Assembly (NCBI GenBank): GCA_963731105.1
Contig: CAVSUM010000010.1
Location: forward strand, 310,001 to 374,000
Reading direction: 5' to 3'
Length of the DNA: 64,000 bases
From: RPQJ01 sp963731105
Lineage (GTDB): Bacteria > Pseudomonadota > Gammaproteobacteria > Steroidobacterales > Steroidobacteraceae
The position numbers and the translations under genes are program-made. The stretch's first letter is position 1; each line of letters opens with the position of its first letter. The notes below the pieces were generated by a model. That model did not search any database and was not told where the DNA came from. It saw only the letters and a program-made list of their open reading frames with translations. Shown here one piece after another: positions 1-9,558 of the stretch.

Positions 1-3000
1 CCCACCGGGAACCCGACCGCACGGTTCTGCGAGGTGCTCACCGCGGCACCGGTCTTGTAGTCGAACGCATACAGCCAGCTGGTGCCGCCGACCGAGCAAT
101 AGTCGTTTTCGGGCTTGTTCGACAGTCCCACCAGGGTGCCGAGCTGCAGGCGCAGGTCGACGCTGACCCGCTCGCCGACCGGCAGCGCGAGGAACCAGCC
201 GTTATTGGTCGACCAGTCGACCACGACCGGATTCGGGATCGTGCGCGGTGATGCCGACGCGTCGAGCGTCTGTTCCACGAGAGTGCCACTGGTCGCGAAT
301 ACGCCGATGTCCGCGCCGGTGTCCTTCACCGCGTAGTAGGCCTGGGCAATCGTCGTCGACGGAGCCGATGCGGACAGGTCGTTGAACCCGAGATAGCGGC
401 CAGTGCCGAAGTAAATGACCCGGTGGTAGGTGCCCGAGTTGTCGCGGATGCGCGCCAGCTCCGGCCGGACGGTGATCGGCTGGGAACCGGCGGTGGCGGA
501 CGTCCTGCCGAGACGCAGCGACGTGCCGCTGCCGTTGCTCAGGTCGAATCGCCACAGGTTACCGGCGAGGTCGCCGCCATAGACGTACTGCGTCGTGTTG
601 TCGATCAGTCCGGCCGTGACGAAGTTGTTGATTTTCGCGATGCCGCTCTGGTCGGGGTTGGTGTTGGCGTTGTCGGTGATGATCTCGCTGAGCAGCGAGC
701 CATCGATGGCGTCCACGACGTAGAGCCGGCCCTTGCCGTCGCCACCTGGCCCGTTGTTGTTGTAGCCGGACGCGAACAGCACCACCCAACGGCCGTCAGA
801 GGCACGCTTGGTCAGGATCGGGTTGCCGTAGCTGTACCCCATGTCGTCGTCCTGGGCGGTACCGAACTCCCAGAGCGCCTTCGGAGCGTCGGGATCCGTC
901 ACGTCGAGCGCCACGTAGGCCTTGCCGCCGCCGCCGAGGCCGGCGACCAGGATGGTCCGCCAGCTGGTGCCGTCGTAGGCGTCGCCGACGGCGATCGGCC
1001 CGTCGACGAAGAAGCGATGGTTGTTGGCATAGCCCGCGTCGGCGAGCTTGTAGAGCTGCGGCACGACCACGGACGGGATGTAGCCCCACAGTTCCTCGCC
1101 GGTCTCGGCGTCGAACGCATGCAGCATGCCGTCGTTGGCGCCGACGTACACGGCCGCCTTGCGGCCGACATTGGCGGTGACGAACGCGGCATAGCCGGTG
1201 TCCGTATATGCGAACGGCGGCTTGCGCACGAATACCGGCGCCGCATTGACGATGTCGCCGAGCGCGAAGGTCCGATCACGGAACAGCTTGCTCACGTCGG
1301 CGGGCTGGCCCTGGTTGCCGGTCTGGCCGCGGATGAAGTCGATCATCGCGTCGCTGGTCGCCGCGGTCTTCTGGGCGGCGGACCAGGTGTCGAATTGCGT
1401 GAGCTTGCCATTGGGATTCGACGTGTCCGACTTGAAGTGGCCGGCCGCGATCTCGGTGGCGAGTTCGGTCGCCTCGAAGGACTTGAGCAGGTCCGTCGCG
1501 GTGCTGTCGAACGTATAGATCGTGCGGGTATCGGTCGCCGCACCGACCTTCTTGCTGAGCTCGGTCTGCGCCGACCAGACGACGGTCGGCGACAGCGTGC
1601 CGGTGTTGAGCTCGATGGTGCGTGCGAGCAGGTCGCCGTACCAGAGGCCGGTCGTGTACTGCGCGATGTAGGCGAAGTTGTCGCCGGCGACCGGCTCGAG
1701 GCTGCTGGTGGCCGCCGAGGCGGCCGAGGCATTCGTCACCGAGATCGCGGCGAGCGTCTTCCGGAGGGCGATGATCACCGAGTCCGGGTTCGATGCGCTC
1801 AGGTACTGGCCGCGCCCGTTGACGGCGGCGTGCCAGGTGTCGTCCACGCGCACCGTGACCTGCTGGTTCGTGTTGCGGATGTCGGGATTCGGCCAGTTCT
1901 TGGTGCCCTGCAGGATGGCGTTGTAGTCGGCCGAGCCGCCGGTGAGGTAGTCCTCATCGTAGGCGAGCGTGCCCGCGACACCGAGGCCGAGCGCGAAGGT
2001 CGTCATGTGCTGGTGGGTAGCCGTGTCGGCCCCGGCCGCCGGCACGTTGTCCGTCGAAACGTCGAGCCGCACCGTGCCGCCGTCCGGCAGGCCGCCGAGC
2101 GTACCGGTCGGACGCAGGTCGGTCTTGTAGTAGTACATCGCGACGTCGGCGATGCTGTTCGCATACTTGCCGGCGTCGAGGTACGGCTTCACCGTCCCGG
2201 CGACGCCGTCCTGGTCGCCGACCACGGTCCGGTTGTCTTCCCGGTACGGGCCGTAGTTGCTCGAGGCATTGCCATAGACGCCGCTGTTCGGCGGGTTGGT
2301 GCTGGAGCCGGCCGGCACCTCGGAACTCAGGTTCCAGTAGCCGTCGGTGGTGAGGATGGTGAAGTTCTGCTGGCAGGAATACTGCACCGGATCCGCGTTG
2401 CCGGTGATGACTTTGCCGGCGTAGAGGCGTCCCGCCTTGGAGAGCGCGGCCCGCAAAGGCGTCGAGCCGCTGGCGCCGGCGTCGTACAGCTCCGTGTACC
2501 AGTTCGATTTGGTCGTCCCAGCGAACTTGGCGGGCGTCACCAGGACCGTACCCGGAGTATTGTTGCTGATGACGTCGAGGCCGACGCGGAACTTGTCGTC
2601 GATCGGCGCGAACGCACGTCCGGACGCCGACTTCATCATGTTGATGCGGGTGCGGTAGTAGCTGTACCAGTTGGCGAAATTCTGCTTCTCGGCAGCGGTC
2701 AGTGGCAGCTGCTTGGTGTAAGCGGTGTTGGCCGCGCAGGTCGACGGCGGGGACGACGGGTCACTCGTGTATTCGTAGTAGAAGTAGGCAGAATAGATCG
2801 CGTCGACGCTGCTGCCGCCACCGACTCCCCGAGGGTAACGTACGCATCGACGCTGTTGCCGCCGCCGTTTCCAGTACTCGTGGCATTGTTCCCCGCGGTG
2901 ATCCTGTAGCTGTTGGCATCGATCACCGAGGCGATCGTGAACGTCGCCGTTCAGGCCGGTCACACCGTTGACCGTACCGGAGCCCGAAACGCCCGAGAAC

Positions 3001-3731
3001 GTGACCGTGTCCCCCACGACCCGGCCGTGGCGCATTGTCCGTGACCCGTGACCGTGCGGCTGTCGTTGGTCGTCCTGAACGGGTTGTTCCCCAACGAGTC
3101 GGTTACGTTTGCTGGCGTTGTTCCCGGCGGTGATGGTGTAGGTGTTGGCATCGATCACCGAGGCGATCGTGAACGTCGAGTTGAGGCCGGTCACGCCGTT
3201 GACCGTGCCCGAGCCCGAGACGCCGGAGAACCGGACGGTGGCGCCCACGGACTGGCCGTGGCTATTGTCGGTCACCGTGACCGTCTTGCTGCCGCCGAGC
3301 GTGGCGAACGGGTTGCTGCCGAGGCGCTGCGTGTCGCCTTCGGCCAGGTTAGTCGAGGACGAGGACGAGATGCCGAAGCCGTCCACTTTGGCGTTGGTGA
3401 AAGTCTGGTTCGCGAAGGACGTGCCGTCCGCCCTGACCGGCGGCACATAGGTGATCGACGGGTTGTAGTAGATCTTGTTGTAGCCGAAGTTCTTGAAGCA
3501 GTTGCTCGAATTCTTGCTGTCGACGTCGTCCGGCATGTAGTCCCAGGCCATGCTGCCCGAGTCGTCCAGCACGAAGTGGATGTTGGGCGGCACGGTCTTG
3601 CTCAGCCCGGACACCAGCGGCGCGTTGGCCAGGTCCACGTCGGCTGCGCCGGCGGGCAGGACGGAACTGAGTCCCACCAGCAGCGCGAGCGCCGCGGACT
3701 GGACCAGTTTCTTGAGTCTATTGGCTGTCAT
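1..3731 (-). CDS. pilY1: PilY1-type pilus assembly/adhesion protein, 3' end outside window
   Basis: PilY1 is the large tip-associated factor of type IV pili that supports pilus extension and adhesion. Seen: an ATG at 3731 with GGGAG 8 nt upstream, a signal peptide ending near residue 30 (LPAGAA), and a von Willebrand A-like start with a metal-site DxSxS (D56-S58-S60, LDDSGSM). The C-terminal half is the PilY1 beta-propeller, with VYVGANDGMLHAFD at about 1180-1100 and VYGGDLAGNLWRFDL near 600-550. It is still open at base 1, after about 1240 residues. A tandem duplication near 2880-3320 interrupts the VWA-like part, and two patches inside the second copy read in the wrong frame through compensating indels. 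Last gene of the pilE-fimT-pilV-pilW-pilX-pilY1 operon. Confidence 0.9.
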   Translation of the reverse strand, partial: MTANRLKKLVQSAALALLVGLSSVLPAGAADVDLANAPLVSGLSKTVPPNIHFVLDDSGSMAWDYMPDDVDSKNSSNCFKNFGYNKIYYNPSITYVPPVRADGTSFANQTFTNAKVDGFGISSSSSTNLAEGDTQRLGSNPFATLGGSKTVTVTDNSHGQSVGATVRFSGVSGSGTVNGVTGLNSTFTIASVIDANTYTITAGNNASKRNRLVGEQPVQDDQRQPHGHGSRTMRHGRVVGDTVTFSGVSGSGTVNGVTGLNGDVHDRLGDRCQQLQDHRGEQCHEYWKRRRQQRRCVRYPRGVGGGSSVDAIYSAYFYYEYTSDPSSPPSTCAANTAYTKQLPLTAAEKQNFANWYSYYRTRINMMKSASGRAFAPIDDKFRVGLDVISNNTPGTVLVTPAKFAGTTKSNWYTELYDAGASGSTPLRAALSKAGRLYAGKVITGNADPVQYSCQQNFTILTTDGYWNLSSEVPAGSSTNPPNSGVYGNASSNYGPYREDNRTVVGDQDGVAGTVKPYLDAGKYANSIADVAMYYYKTDLRPTGTLGGLPDGGTVRLDVSTDNVPAAGADTATHQHMTTFALGLGVAGTLAYDEDYLTGGSADYNAILQGTKNWPNPDIRNTNQQVTVRVDDTWHAAVNGRGQYLSASNPDSVIIALRKTLAAISVTNASAASAATSSLEPVAGDNFAYIAQYTTGLWYGDLLARTIELNTGTLSPTVVWSAQTELSKKVGAATDTRTIYTFDSTATDLLKSFEATELATEIAAGHFKSDTSNPNGKLTQFDTWSAAQKTAATSDAMIDFIRGQTGNQGQPADVSKLFRDRTFALGDIVNAAPVFVRKPPFAYTDTGYAAFVTANVGRKAAVYVGANDGMLHAFDAETGEELWGYIPSVVVPQLYKLADAGYANNHRFFVDGPIAVGDAYDGTSWRTILVAGLGGGGKAYVALDVTDPDAPKALWEFGTAQDDDMGYSYGNPILTKRASDGRWVVLFASGYNNNGPGGDGKGRLYVVDAIDGSLLSEIITDNANTNPDQSGIAKINNFVTAGLIDNTTQYVYGGDLAGNLWRFDLSNGSGTSLRLGRTSATAGSQPITVRPELARIRDNSGTYHRVIYFGTGRYLGFNDLSASAPSTTIAQAYYAVKDTGADIGVFATSGTLVEQTLDASASPRTIPNPVVVDWSTNNGWFLALPVGERVSVDLRLQLGTLVGLSNKPENDYCSVGGTSWLYAFDYKTGAAVSTSQNRAVGFPV
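2880..3320 (-). repeat. Tandem duplication inside pilY1
   Basis: Two copies of about 230 bp. Copy A lies at about 3110-3320 and copy B at about 2880-3090; the shared stretch GAACGGGTT recurs at 3306 and 3077. Copy A encodes a Thr/Val/Gly-rich unit containing VRFSGVSGSGTVNGVTGL and VIDANTYTITAGNNA. Copy B encodes VTFSGVSGSGTVNGVTGL, and VIDANSYRITAGNNA in another frame. Comparing the copies shows about four or five one-base indels in copy B (near 3113, 3043, 3025, 2948 and 2833) that cancel overall, so the gene frame survives. Confidence 0.75.
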
Positions 3732-3764
3732 TGCCTGGCTCCCGGCAGAATTCCCTGCGGTTGG

Positions 3765-4436
3765 TCAGATCACCACCAGCGTCTGGACGTAGCGCACGGT
3801 GTTGCGCGGCCCTTCGATCCTGGTGGTGATGCGGTAGTACTGTTGCGTCTCGCCGGTCAGCGGCAGGTTGCCGTACGACGGACCGCCGCGCGTGCTGCCC
3901 TCGCTCGCGCCGGCGCCAACGCGCGAGCAGGTCATTGGTGTCGCGCCGTCGGCCGCGAGCAGCGAGTTGGGATCGCCCTCGGCGTTGCAGACGCGGTTGA
4001 TGACGTAGCGCACCGTGTAGCCGGCCGGCACGCCGGCCGGCTGCGGATTCGGGGTCAATGCGTCCAGGTTGCAGGTGACCCCGGGGTCGGTGCCGTCCCA
4101 GTTGACGTCGTCGGCGGGCACGTCCGGCGTGCGTTGCCCGGTCACGTCGCAGGCATCCGTGGTGGTGGCAAAGTAGCCGTTGGCGGCGTCGTCGGCGAAC
4201 AGCGTCGCGCCGGTGGCCAGGGGCACGAGAAAGGCGATCGCGTCCTCGACGCCCGCGTCACCGGCCTGCAGCGCCGTCTTCTGGAACGCAAGGTTGCCGG
4301 CGATGATAGTACTCGTGTCGCTCGAGCGCAGCAGGGCCAGCGCGGCGAAACTGATGATCACCAGCGCCACCAGCACGACTATCAACGAGATGCCCCGCTC
4401 GCCGTGCCGGTACCGTCGTTGCAGGATTGAGTTCAT
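3765..4436 (-). CDS. pilX: Type IV pilus minor-pilin assembly protein PilX
   Basis: 223 aa. PilX-type proteins are inner-membrane, pilin-like parts of the initiation complex that primes pilus assembly. Seen: the basic start MNSILQRRYRHGERG followed by one hydrophobic helix (about residues 16-38, ISLIVVLVALVIISFAALALL), then SSDTSTIIAGNLAFQKTALQAG, a stretch typical of PilX N-termini, and a soluble Cys-containing domain. The ATG shares 4 nt (ATGA) with the pilW stop, implying translational coupling. The gene ends 33 nt before pilY1, in the usual order pilV-pilW-pilX-pilY1. Confidence 0.88.
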   Translation of the reverse strand: MNSILQRRYRHGERGISLIVVLVALVIISFAALALLRSSDTSTIIAGNLAFQKTALQAGDAGVEDAIAFLVPLATGATLFADDAANGYFATTTDACDVTGQRTPDVPADDVNWDGTDPGVTCNLDALTPNPQPAGVPAGYTVRYVINRVCNAEGDPNSLLAADGATPMTCSRVGAGASEGSTRGGPSYGNLPLTGETQQYYRITTRIEGPRNTVRYVQTLVVI

Positions 4437-5536
4437 ACGCCTGCCCAGATGACGTTGATGAGCGGTACTACGACGGTCAGAACCTTGTAGCGGTAGCGGC
4501 GCTGGTCGTTGCTGAGCGCGATCGTGCGCTCAGTCGGCTGTCCTTCGTCCCACAGCACGAGGGTGGCCGGGCTGACCATCTCCCGCTCCAGGTTGCCGCG
4601 CGTGACGATCGCGAGCCGCACCGCCTTGATGCGGCGCAGGTTGGCGAGCGTTGGCGCAGCCCAGGTACCGCCCGTGGCGTCGACCCACGCGTTCACGGTC
4701 TGGCTGTTGGCCGGGGCGACGCCATACTGGGCCTGCAGATCGACCACCTGGGTCGAGATCGACTCGACGTTGGCCAGCGTCGGCGCCGGGGTGGCGAGCG
4801 TGTTGAAGGAAACGAGGTTGCATGTGTTGTCGAGACCCGGGGCCGCGCCGTCGCTGCACAACACGCGAAACGTGCGCAGCCCGAACCGCCCGAGGTTGGT
4901 GATGGTGTCACCGACGTCGTAGCGGATGGGGGTGGTGAAGGCGGTTGCCGGACTGGCGGGGTTGTAGTCGGAATTGGCCGAGCTGTGCTCGAGGCTGAAG
5001 CCGCTGCCGCTCGGCTGCGGCGCCCGGGTCAGCTCCATCAGCGTGCAGACCTTGTTGCCGTCGGCACTGCCGGCCAGGAACAGGTTGCCCAGCGCAAGAC
5101 CGCCGTTCCAGTCGACGATCACCGACGAATCGGGGGCCGCCATGGCAGTGACGATGGTCGCCGGCGCCGGCCCGAAATCGGCGTCGCTGCGGATCACGAC
5201 GATCTGGTCGGGGACCGCCCCGCCGTCGATGATGCGCACCGGTGCGAGCAACGCGCCGTCCGAGGCCGTCGCGGTATCGAAGAACAGGTTGACGCCCGCG
5301 TTGCAGGCGAATCCGGTGGGCAGCGTCATGCCCGCGCCCGCCATGCGCAACTCGCGCTCGAGCGCGTACAGCCCCGTGGCCGCGCTGATCTCCGCGTCGT
5401 TGCCGATCGTAGTGGTGCGCTTGCGGGCCTCGTAGGTGGCCAGCACCTCGAGCACCACGAGCACGGTGATGATCGCGATCACGACCGCGACCATCAGCTC
5501 GACCAGCGAAACACCTCGTTGACGATGCGCGCGCAT
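4433..5536 (-). CDS. pilW: Type IV pilus minor pilin PilW
   Basis: 367 aa, the expected size for PilW, a large minor pilin of the priming complex. Seen: prepilin signal RQRG|VSLVELM with cleavage after G8 and the conserved Glu at +5 (E13), then one hydrophobic helix to about residue 30. The rest is a long globular domain with several Cys and the segment YDVGDTITNLGRFGLRTFRV. The ATG at 5536 lies 2 nt after the pilV TAG; the upstream extension of this frame is pilV shadow. The stop overlaps the pilX start. Confidence 0.9.
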   Translation of the reverse strand: MRAHRQRGVSLVELMVAVVIAIITVLVVLEVLATYEARKRTTTIGNDAEISAATGLYALERELRMAGAGMTLPTGFACNAGVNLFFDTATASDGALLAPVRIIDGGAVPDQIVVIRSDADFGPAPATIVTAMAAPDSSVIVDWNGGLALGNLFLAGSADGNKVCTLMELTRAPQPSGSGFSLEHSSANSDYNPASPATAFTTPIRYDVGDTITNLGRFGLRTFRVLCSDGAAPGLDNTCNLVSFNTLATPAPTLANVESISTQVVDLQAQYGVAPANSQTVNAWVDATGGTWAAPTLANLRRIKAVRLAIVTRGNLEREMVSPATLVLWDEGQPTERTIALSNDQRRYRYKVLTVVVPLINVIWAGV

Positions 5537-5538
5537 GG

Positions 5539-5919
5539 CTAGTTCGTCACCAGCGTGGCGGCGACGGTGTGCACCCGCTCGTCGGCCGCGCCCGGCGGCT
5601 GCCAGCGAATGGTGATGGTCACCACGTTGCCGGCGACGGTGACCGTCTGCAGGCCGTTCGGCAACTCCGGCACCGGGTCGTCGACAACGGCGTAGGTGTT
5701 CCAGTTTGGTCGATCGACCCACATGCGGCCGATGGTGCCGTCGGCCAGGGTCGCGGCGACGGCACGGTACTCGACATCGCCGGCGTCCTTGATCGCCGTG
5801 CCGAGCACTCGTAACAGCGCGACGATGCCGACCGCAAACAGCAGTACGGCCACCAGCGCCTCGATGAGCGCGAAACCGCGCATCGCCCTCGACGCAGGGC
5901 GGCGCCGTGACCGGCTCAC
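5539..5919 (-). CDS. pilV: Type IV pilus minor pilin PilV
   Basis: 126 aa minor pilin. Seen: class III prepilin signal SRAMRG|FALIEALVAVLLF with cleavage after G15 and Glu at +5 (E20), then a short beta-rich tail ending VAATLVTN. The GTG start overlaps the fimT stop by 4 nt (GTGA), which favours this start over the internal ATG at residue 13. PilV proteins join the priming subcomplex with PilW, PilX and PilE-like pilins; the tightly overlapping genes indicate one transcript. Confidence 0.88.
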   Translation of the reverse strand: MSRSRRRPASRAMRGFALIEALVAVLLFAVGIVALLRVLGTAIKDAGDVEYRAVAATLADGTIGRMWVDRPNWNTYAVVDDPVPELPNGLQTVTVAGNVVTITIRWQPPGAADERVHTVAATLVTN

Positions 5920-6437
5920 AGGCAGGCCCTCGGGTCGGTCGTCGCCAGCGCGGGATCACAGAGCCGCGACGGGCCGCCCGCCAGCAACTGCAGCCGCAGC
6001 GGCCGGTACGAGGAGAGGCTCGGCGGGTTCACGGATTCGATATCCACCTCGGTGATCGGGGGCGAGAGATCCGGGTTCGGGTCCACGATCCGCCCGAACG
6101 CGTTATAGGTGACGCGCGTGGCGTTGTTCGGGGTAATCGTCACCGCGAGGTTAGCAGCGCCTTCCTGGCCGGACCCGGAGTGCAGGACCGTGTTGTCCAT
6201 CAAGCTGACCACCCAACCGTCGGCGCTGGTCACGAACTGGATGCGGGCATTGCGCCGGACAGCCTCGTTGCGCGCCAGGGTGAGGCCGTACTGCCAGGAC
6301 TCGGCGGCCGTGCGGATGCGGCCGTTCTCGATCACGCCGCGCATCGTCGGCACGCCGAGCACCAGCAGCAGGCCGACGATTGCGATCGTGACCATCAGTT
6401 CGACCAGCGTGAATCCTCGCAGCCCGGTCTTCAGCAC
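5916..6437 (-). CDS. FimT/FimU (GspH-type) minor pilin
   Basis: 173 aa from the GTG at 6437. GspH/FimT-family pseudopilin of the type IV pilus. Seen: prepilin signal VLKTGLRG|FTLVELMVTIAIVG with Glu at +5, then the GspH-like domain including ESWQYGLTLARNEAVRRNA, a hallmark of FimT/FimU. I chose GTG 6437 because AAGGGGGAT lies just upstream and the leader becomes a normal 8 residues. A longer frame reaching 6482 would sit inside pilE and give an unusually long leader. It overlaps the pilE end by 7 nt. FimT versus FimU cannot be settled from the sequence. Confidence 0.85.
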   Translation of the reverse strand: MLKTGLRGFTLVELMVTIAIVGLLLVLGVPTMRGVIENGRIRTAAESWQYGLTLARNEAVRRNARIQFVTSADGWVVSLMDNTVLHSGSGQEGAANLAVTITPNNATRVTYNAFGRIVDPNPDLSPPITEVDIESVNPPSLSSYRPLRLQLLAGGPSRLCDPALATTDPRACL

Positions 6438-6868
6438 GAATCCCCCTTGCGCGCGACCCAGCAGTTGCGACTGGTCCCCCACGCCGTGCTGGTCCGTACG
6501 TTCGCCTCGTTGACCGTGTAGGAGAAACCGGCGACATTGTCAGTGCCGGTCGCGGTCAGGGTGTACGTATCTGCATTGAACACGCACGCGATCGTGAACC
6601 GGTCCGTGTCATCGGGGCAGGGCGCATTCACATAAGTGCGGTTGTCGAGGAAGAACTGCTCGGCGACCACGCGACCCGACCCAAGCGCCGCGATCGCCTC
6701 CGCGACCGCGCCGCGCTGCAGGTACTGGCGGTAGCTCGGCACGGCAATCGACGCCAGAATGGCGACGATCGCCACTACCACCATCAACTCGATCAGGGTG
6801 AAGCCCCCATGACGGCTGGCGCCGAGGCCCGGCCGGATCAGGACGCAGCGATTGTGCACCTCACCCAC
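6431..6868 (-). CDS. pilE: PilE-like type IV pilin
   Basis: 145 aa. Seen: prepilin signal SRHGG|FTLIELMVVVAIVAILA with cleavage after G22 and Glu at +5, the pilin motif AVPSYRQYLQRG, and a C-terminal Cys pair (NCWVARKGDSC) able to form the D-loop disulphide. First gene of the minor-pilin operon, in the position of PilE in Pseudomonas- and Xanthomonas-type clusters, so it is more likely a minor pilin than the major subunit. The start is uncertain: GTG 6868 is the longest, and GTG 6859 has AGGGGG at 8 nt spacing. Confidence 0.87.
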   Translation of the reverse strand: MGEVHNRCVLIRPGLGASRHGGFTLIELMVVVAIVAILASIAVPSYRQYLQRGAVAEAIAALGSGRVVAEQFFLDNRTYVNAPCPDDTDRFTIACVFNADTYTLTATGTDNVAGFSYTVNEANVRTSTAWGTSRNCWVARKGDSC

Positions 6869-6937
6869 CCCCTGCTACCGGAAACCCGGTACGCACATCT
6901 GCTGTGAAACGGATGTTTGGACTCTAACTTAGCACTT

Positions 6938-6953
6938 TGCGGACCGGTGACCA
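6938..6953 (-). promoter_or_regulatory. Weak sigma-54-like promoter upstream of pilE
   Basis: On the minus strand TGGTCACCGGTCCGCA has TGG and GCA at the right spacing for a -24/-12 promoter, but few other matches. It would start transcription about 60 nt before pilE. Pilin genes are often RpoN-dependent, which is the main reason to note it. Confidence 0.25.
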
Positions 6954-7038
6954 GCACGGCAAGACCAGAACTGTGACCCTGATCACGCCGCCGCGCCGGG
7001 TCCGGCTGGGGCATGCCCGCCCACGATTGCATAAGCGC

Positions 7039-7066
7039 TTGTCGGCACAGGCTTTTCTGGTATGCT
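7039..7066 (+). promoter_or_regulatory. Sigma-70-type promoter for rpoZ-spoT
   Basis: TTGTCG (7039-7044), a 16-nt spacer, then TATGCT (7061-7066) preceded by TGG, an extended -10. The start would fall near 7073, leaving a leader of about 30 nt before rpoZ. The divergent pilE gene begins at 6868, so this gap must hold promoters for both. Confidence 0.5.
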
Positions 7067-7101
7067 CGCCCGTCCTAATTCCCGAACCCCGCCTGACCGC
7101 C

Positions 7102-7380
7102 ATGGCCCGCATCACCGTCGAAGACTGCCTGCAGAACGTCCCGAACCTGTTCCAGCTGGTGCTGGTCGCCTCCAAGCGTGCCCGCAAGCTCGCCAATGGC
7201 GCCGAGGCCACGCTCGACTGGGCGAACGACAAGCCAACGGTGCTGGCGCTGCGCGAGGTGGCCGCCGGCCACGTCGGCCTCGAGATTCTCGAGGAGCCGG
7301 ACCGCCCGCCGCAGGACTTCATCCCCGAGCCCGAGTTCATGGGCGAGCTGCGCGCGCCCCACCTCGGCCTGGGAGACTGA
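7102..7380 (+). CDS. rpoZ: RNA polymerase omega subunit
   Basis: 92 aa. Omega assists folding and assembly of the beta' subunit and forms part of a ppGpp site on RNA polymerase. Seen: MARITVEDCL at the start, then NLFQLVLVASKRARKLANGA and KPTVLALREVAAGHV, the conserved omega core. The acidic C-terminal tail is short. The ATG at 7102 is chosen because translation upstream of it is not omega-like. It lies 18 nt before spoT, the classic rpoZ-spoT arrangement. Confidence 0.96.
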   Translation: MARITVEDCLQNVPNLFQLVLVASKRARKLANGAEATLDWANDKPTVLALREVAAGHVGLEILEEPDRPPQDFIPEPEFMGELRAPHLGLGD

Positions 7381-7398
7381 CCCCCGCCGGAGCCGGCC

Positions 7399-9554
7399 AT
7401 GGACGTCACGTCTTCCCTGCGCAGCCTGCTGCCCTACGGAAGACGGTCCATCGGCATCAACCAGCTGATCGACAAGCTCGAGACGTACCTTACCCACGAG
7501 GACGTCGAGCGGGTCCAGGCCGCCTACGATTTCGCGTTCCAGGCCCATGAGGGCCAGCGCCGCCGTTCGGGCGAGCCCTACATCACGCACCCGGTCGCGG
7601 TCGCCGACCTGCTCGCCGACCTCAGGCTCGACCCGCAGACGCTGATCGCCGCGATCCTCCACGACGTGATGGAGGACACCCCGACCCTCAAGGAGGAGAT
7701 CACCACCCGCTTCGGCAAGGAGGTGGCCGAGCTGGTCGACGGGGTGAGCAAGCTCGACCAGATCCAGTTCAAGAGCCGCGCCGAGGCGCAGGCCGAGAGC
7801 TTCCGCAAGATGCTGCTCGCCATGGTGCGCGACATCCGCGTGATCATGGTCAAGCTCGCCGACCGCACGCACAACATGCGCACGCTCGGCGCGATGCCGC
7901 CCGCCAAGCGCCGCACCATCGCGCGCGAGACGCTCGAGATCTACGCGCCGATCGCCAACCGGCTCGGCATGCACGCCATCAAGGTCGAGCTCGAGGACCT
8001 CGGGTTCCGCGCGCTCTACCCGCGCCGCTACAAGGTCATCGAGACCGCGGTGCGCAAGGCAAAGGGCAACCAGAAGCAGTTCGTCGCGCGCATCAAGGTG
8101 ACGCTCGAGGCCGCACTCGGCAAGGCGCAGGTCCCGGCGCGCGTCGAGGGCCGCGAGAAGGACGTGCACAGCATCTACCAGAAGATGCGCCGCAAGAAGG
8201 TCTCGCTCGGCGAGATCGTCGACGTGTACGGGCTGCGCATCATCGTGCGGACGTCGACACCTGCTACCGCACGCTCGGCGTGGTGCACGGCGTGTACAAG
8301 CCGATGCCGAACCGCTTCAAGGACTACATCGCGATCCCGCGCGCCAACGGCTACCAGTCGCTGCACACCACGCTGTTCGGGCCGAACGGGCTGCCGATCG
8401 AGGTGCAGATCCGCACCGAGGACATGCACCACGTCGCCGAGTCCGGCATCGCCGCGCACTGGCAGTACAAGGAGGGCGACGCGTCCGGCCGCACGCACAG
8501 CGATCGCGCGCGCGAATGGCTGCAGCAGCTCGTGGAGATCCAGCAGGGCGGCAACTCCGAGGAGTTCCTCGAGAGCGTCAAGGTCGACCTGTTCCCGGAC
8601 AAGGTGTACGTGTTCACGCCGAAGGGCGACATCCGCCGCCTGCCGCGCGGCTCCACCTGCGTCGACTTCGCGTACGCCGTGCACACCGACGTGGGCAACC
8701 GCTGCGTCGCGGCCAAGGTGGACCGCCGGCTGGTGCCGCTGCGCACCGCGCTGCGCAACGGCCAGACGGTCGAGATCATCACCGCCAAGGGCGCCACGCC
8801 GAACCCGTCGTGGGTGAACTTCGTGGTGACCGCCAAGGCGCGCGCCGCGATCCGCCAGTACCTCAAGAACCTGAAGCGCTCGGAGGCGGTGGACCTCGGC
8901 CGTCGCCTGCTCAACCAGGCGCTCGAGGAGTTCTCGCTCAGCCTGCGCAAGGTGCCGGTCGAGGCGCGCGAGGCGCTGGTGCGCGACCTCGGGCTGCGCA
9001 ACGAGGAGGAGCTGTTCGAGAAGATCGGCCTCGGCGAGCGGGTCGCGCCGTTCGTCGCGCGCCGGTTGCTGCCGGACGACGCGGGCGAGGCGGGCGAAGG
9101 TGGCGTGCCGGGTCCGCTCGCGATCGCGGGCACCGAGGGCCTGGTCGTCAGCTACGCGCGCTGCTGCTTCCCGATCCCCAACGACCCGATCCTCGCCAAC
9201 CTGTCGAGCGGCCGCGGCGTGGTGGTCCACCGCGAGGCCTGCGGCAACCTCTCCTCGTTCCGCAAGCATCCGGAGAAGTGGGTTCCGGTGGCCTGGCAGC
9301 CGGCCGTCGACCGCCTGTTCCACGTCGAGATCAAGATCGAAGTCAGCAACCGCGTCGGCGTACTGGCGCGCGTCGCCTCGGCCATCTCGGGCACGCAGAC
9401 CAACATCGATCGCGTGTCGGTGGTGGAGCGCGACAGCGACTCCTCCACGCTGATCTTCGAGCTGCTGGTGCAGGATCGCCGCAACCTCGCGCGCGTGATC
9501 CGCGCCGTGCGCGGCATGCAGGAAGTGCTGAAGGTCACGCGAACTCTCGCGTGA
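7399..9554 (+). CDS. spoT: Bifunctional (p)ppGpp synthetase/hydrolase, one-base frameshift
   Basis: About 718 aa once the frame is restored. SpoT makes and degrades (p)ppGpp, the stringent-response alarmone. Seen: HD hydrolase region (ITHPVAVADLLADL, AAILHDVMEDTPT, KLADRTHNMRTL) and synthetase region (GREKDVHSIYQKM, then ANGYQSLHTTLFGP). A TGS domain (VYVFTPKGDIRRLPRGST) and a C-terminal ACT domain (NRVGVLARVASAISGTQTNI) follow. The frame breaks near 8250, where the text fits a missing G (CGGAC for CGGGAC). Translation then resumes as TCYRTLGVVHGVYKPMPNRF. All catalytic segments are otherwise intact, so I read this as an assembly error in a working gene. Confidence 0.93.
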
Positions 9555-9558
9555 GGAA

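Noticed and set aside
423..2909. 828-codon open frame on the plus strand
   Set aside because: It is antisense to pilY1, whose translation is clearly PilY1. The Val/Arg/Gly-rich composition is that of a shadow frame in high-GC DNA.
7399..9554. spoT as a pseudogene
   Set aside because: One missing base explains everything, all domains are conserved on both sides, and similar breaks occur across the window.
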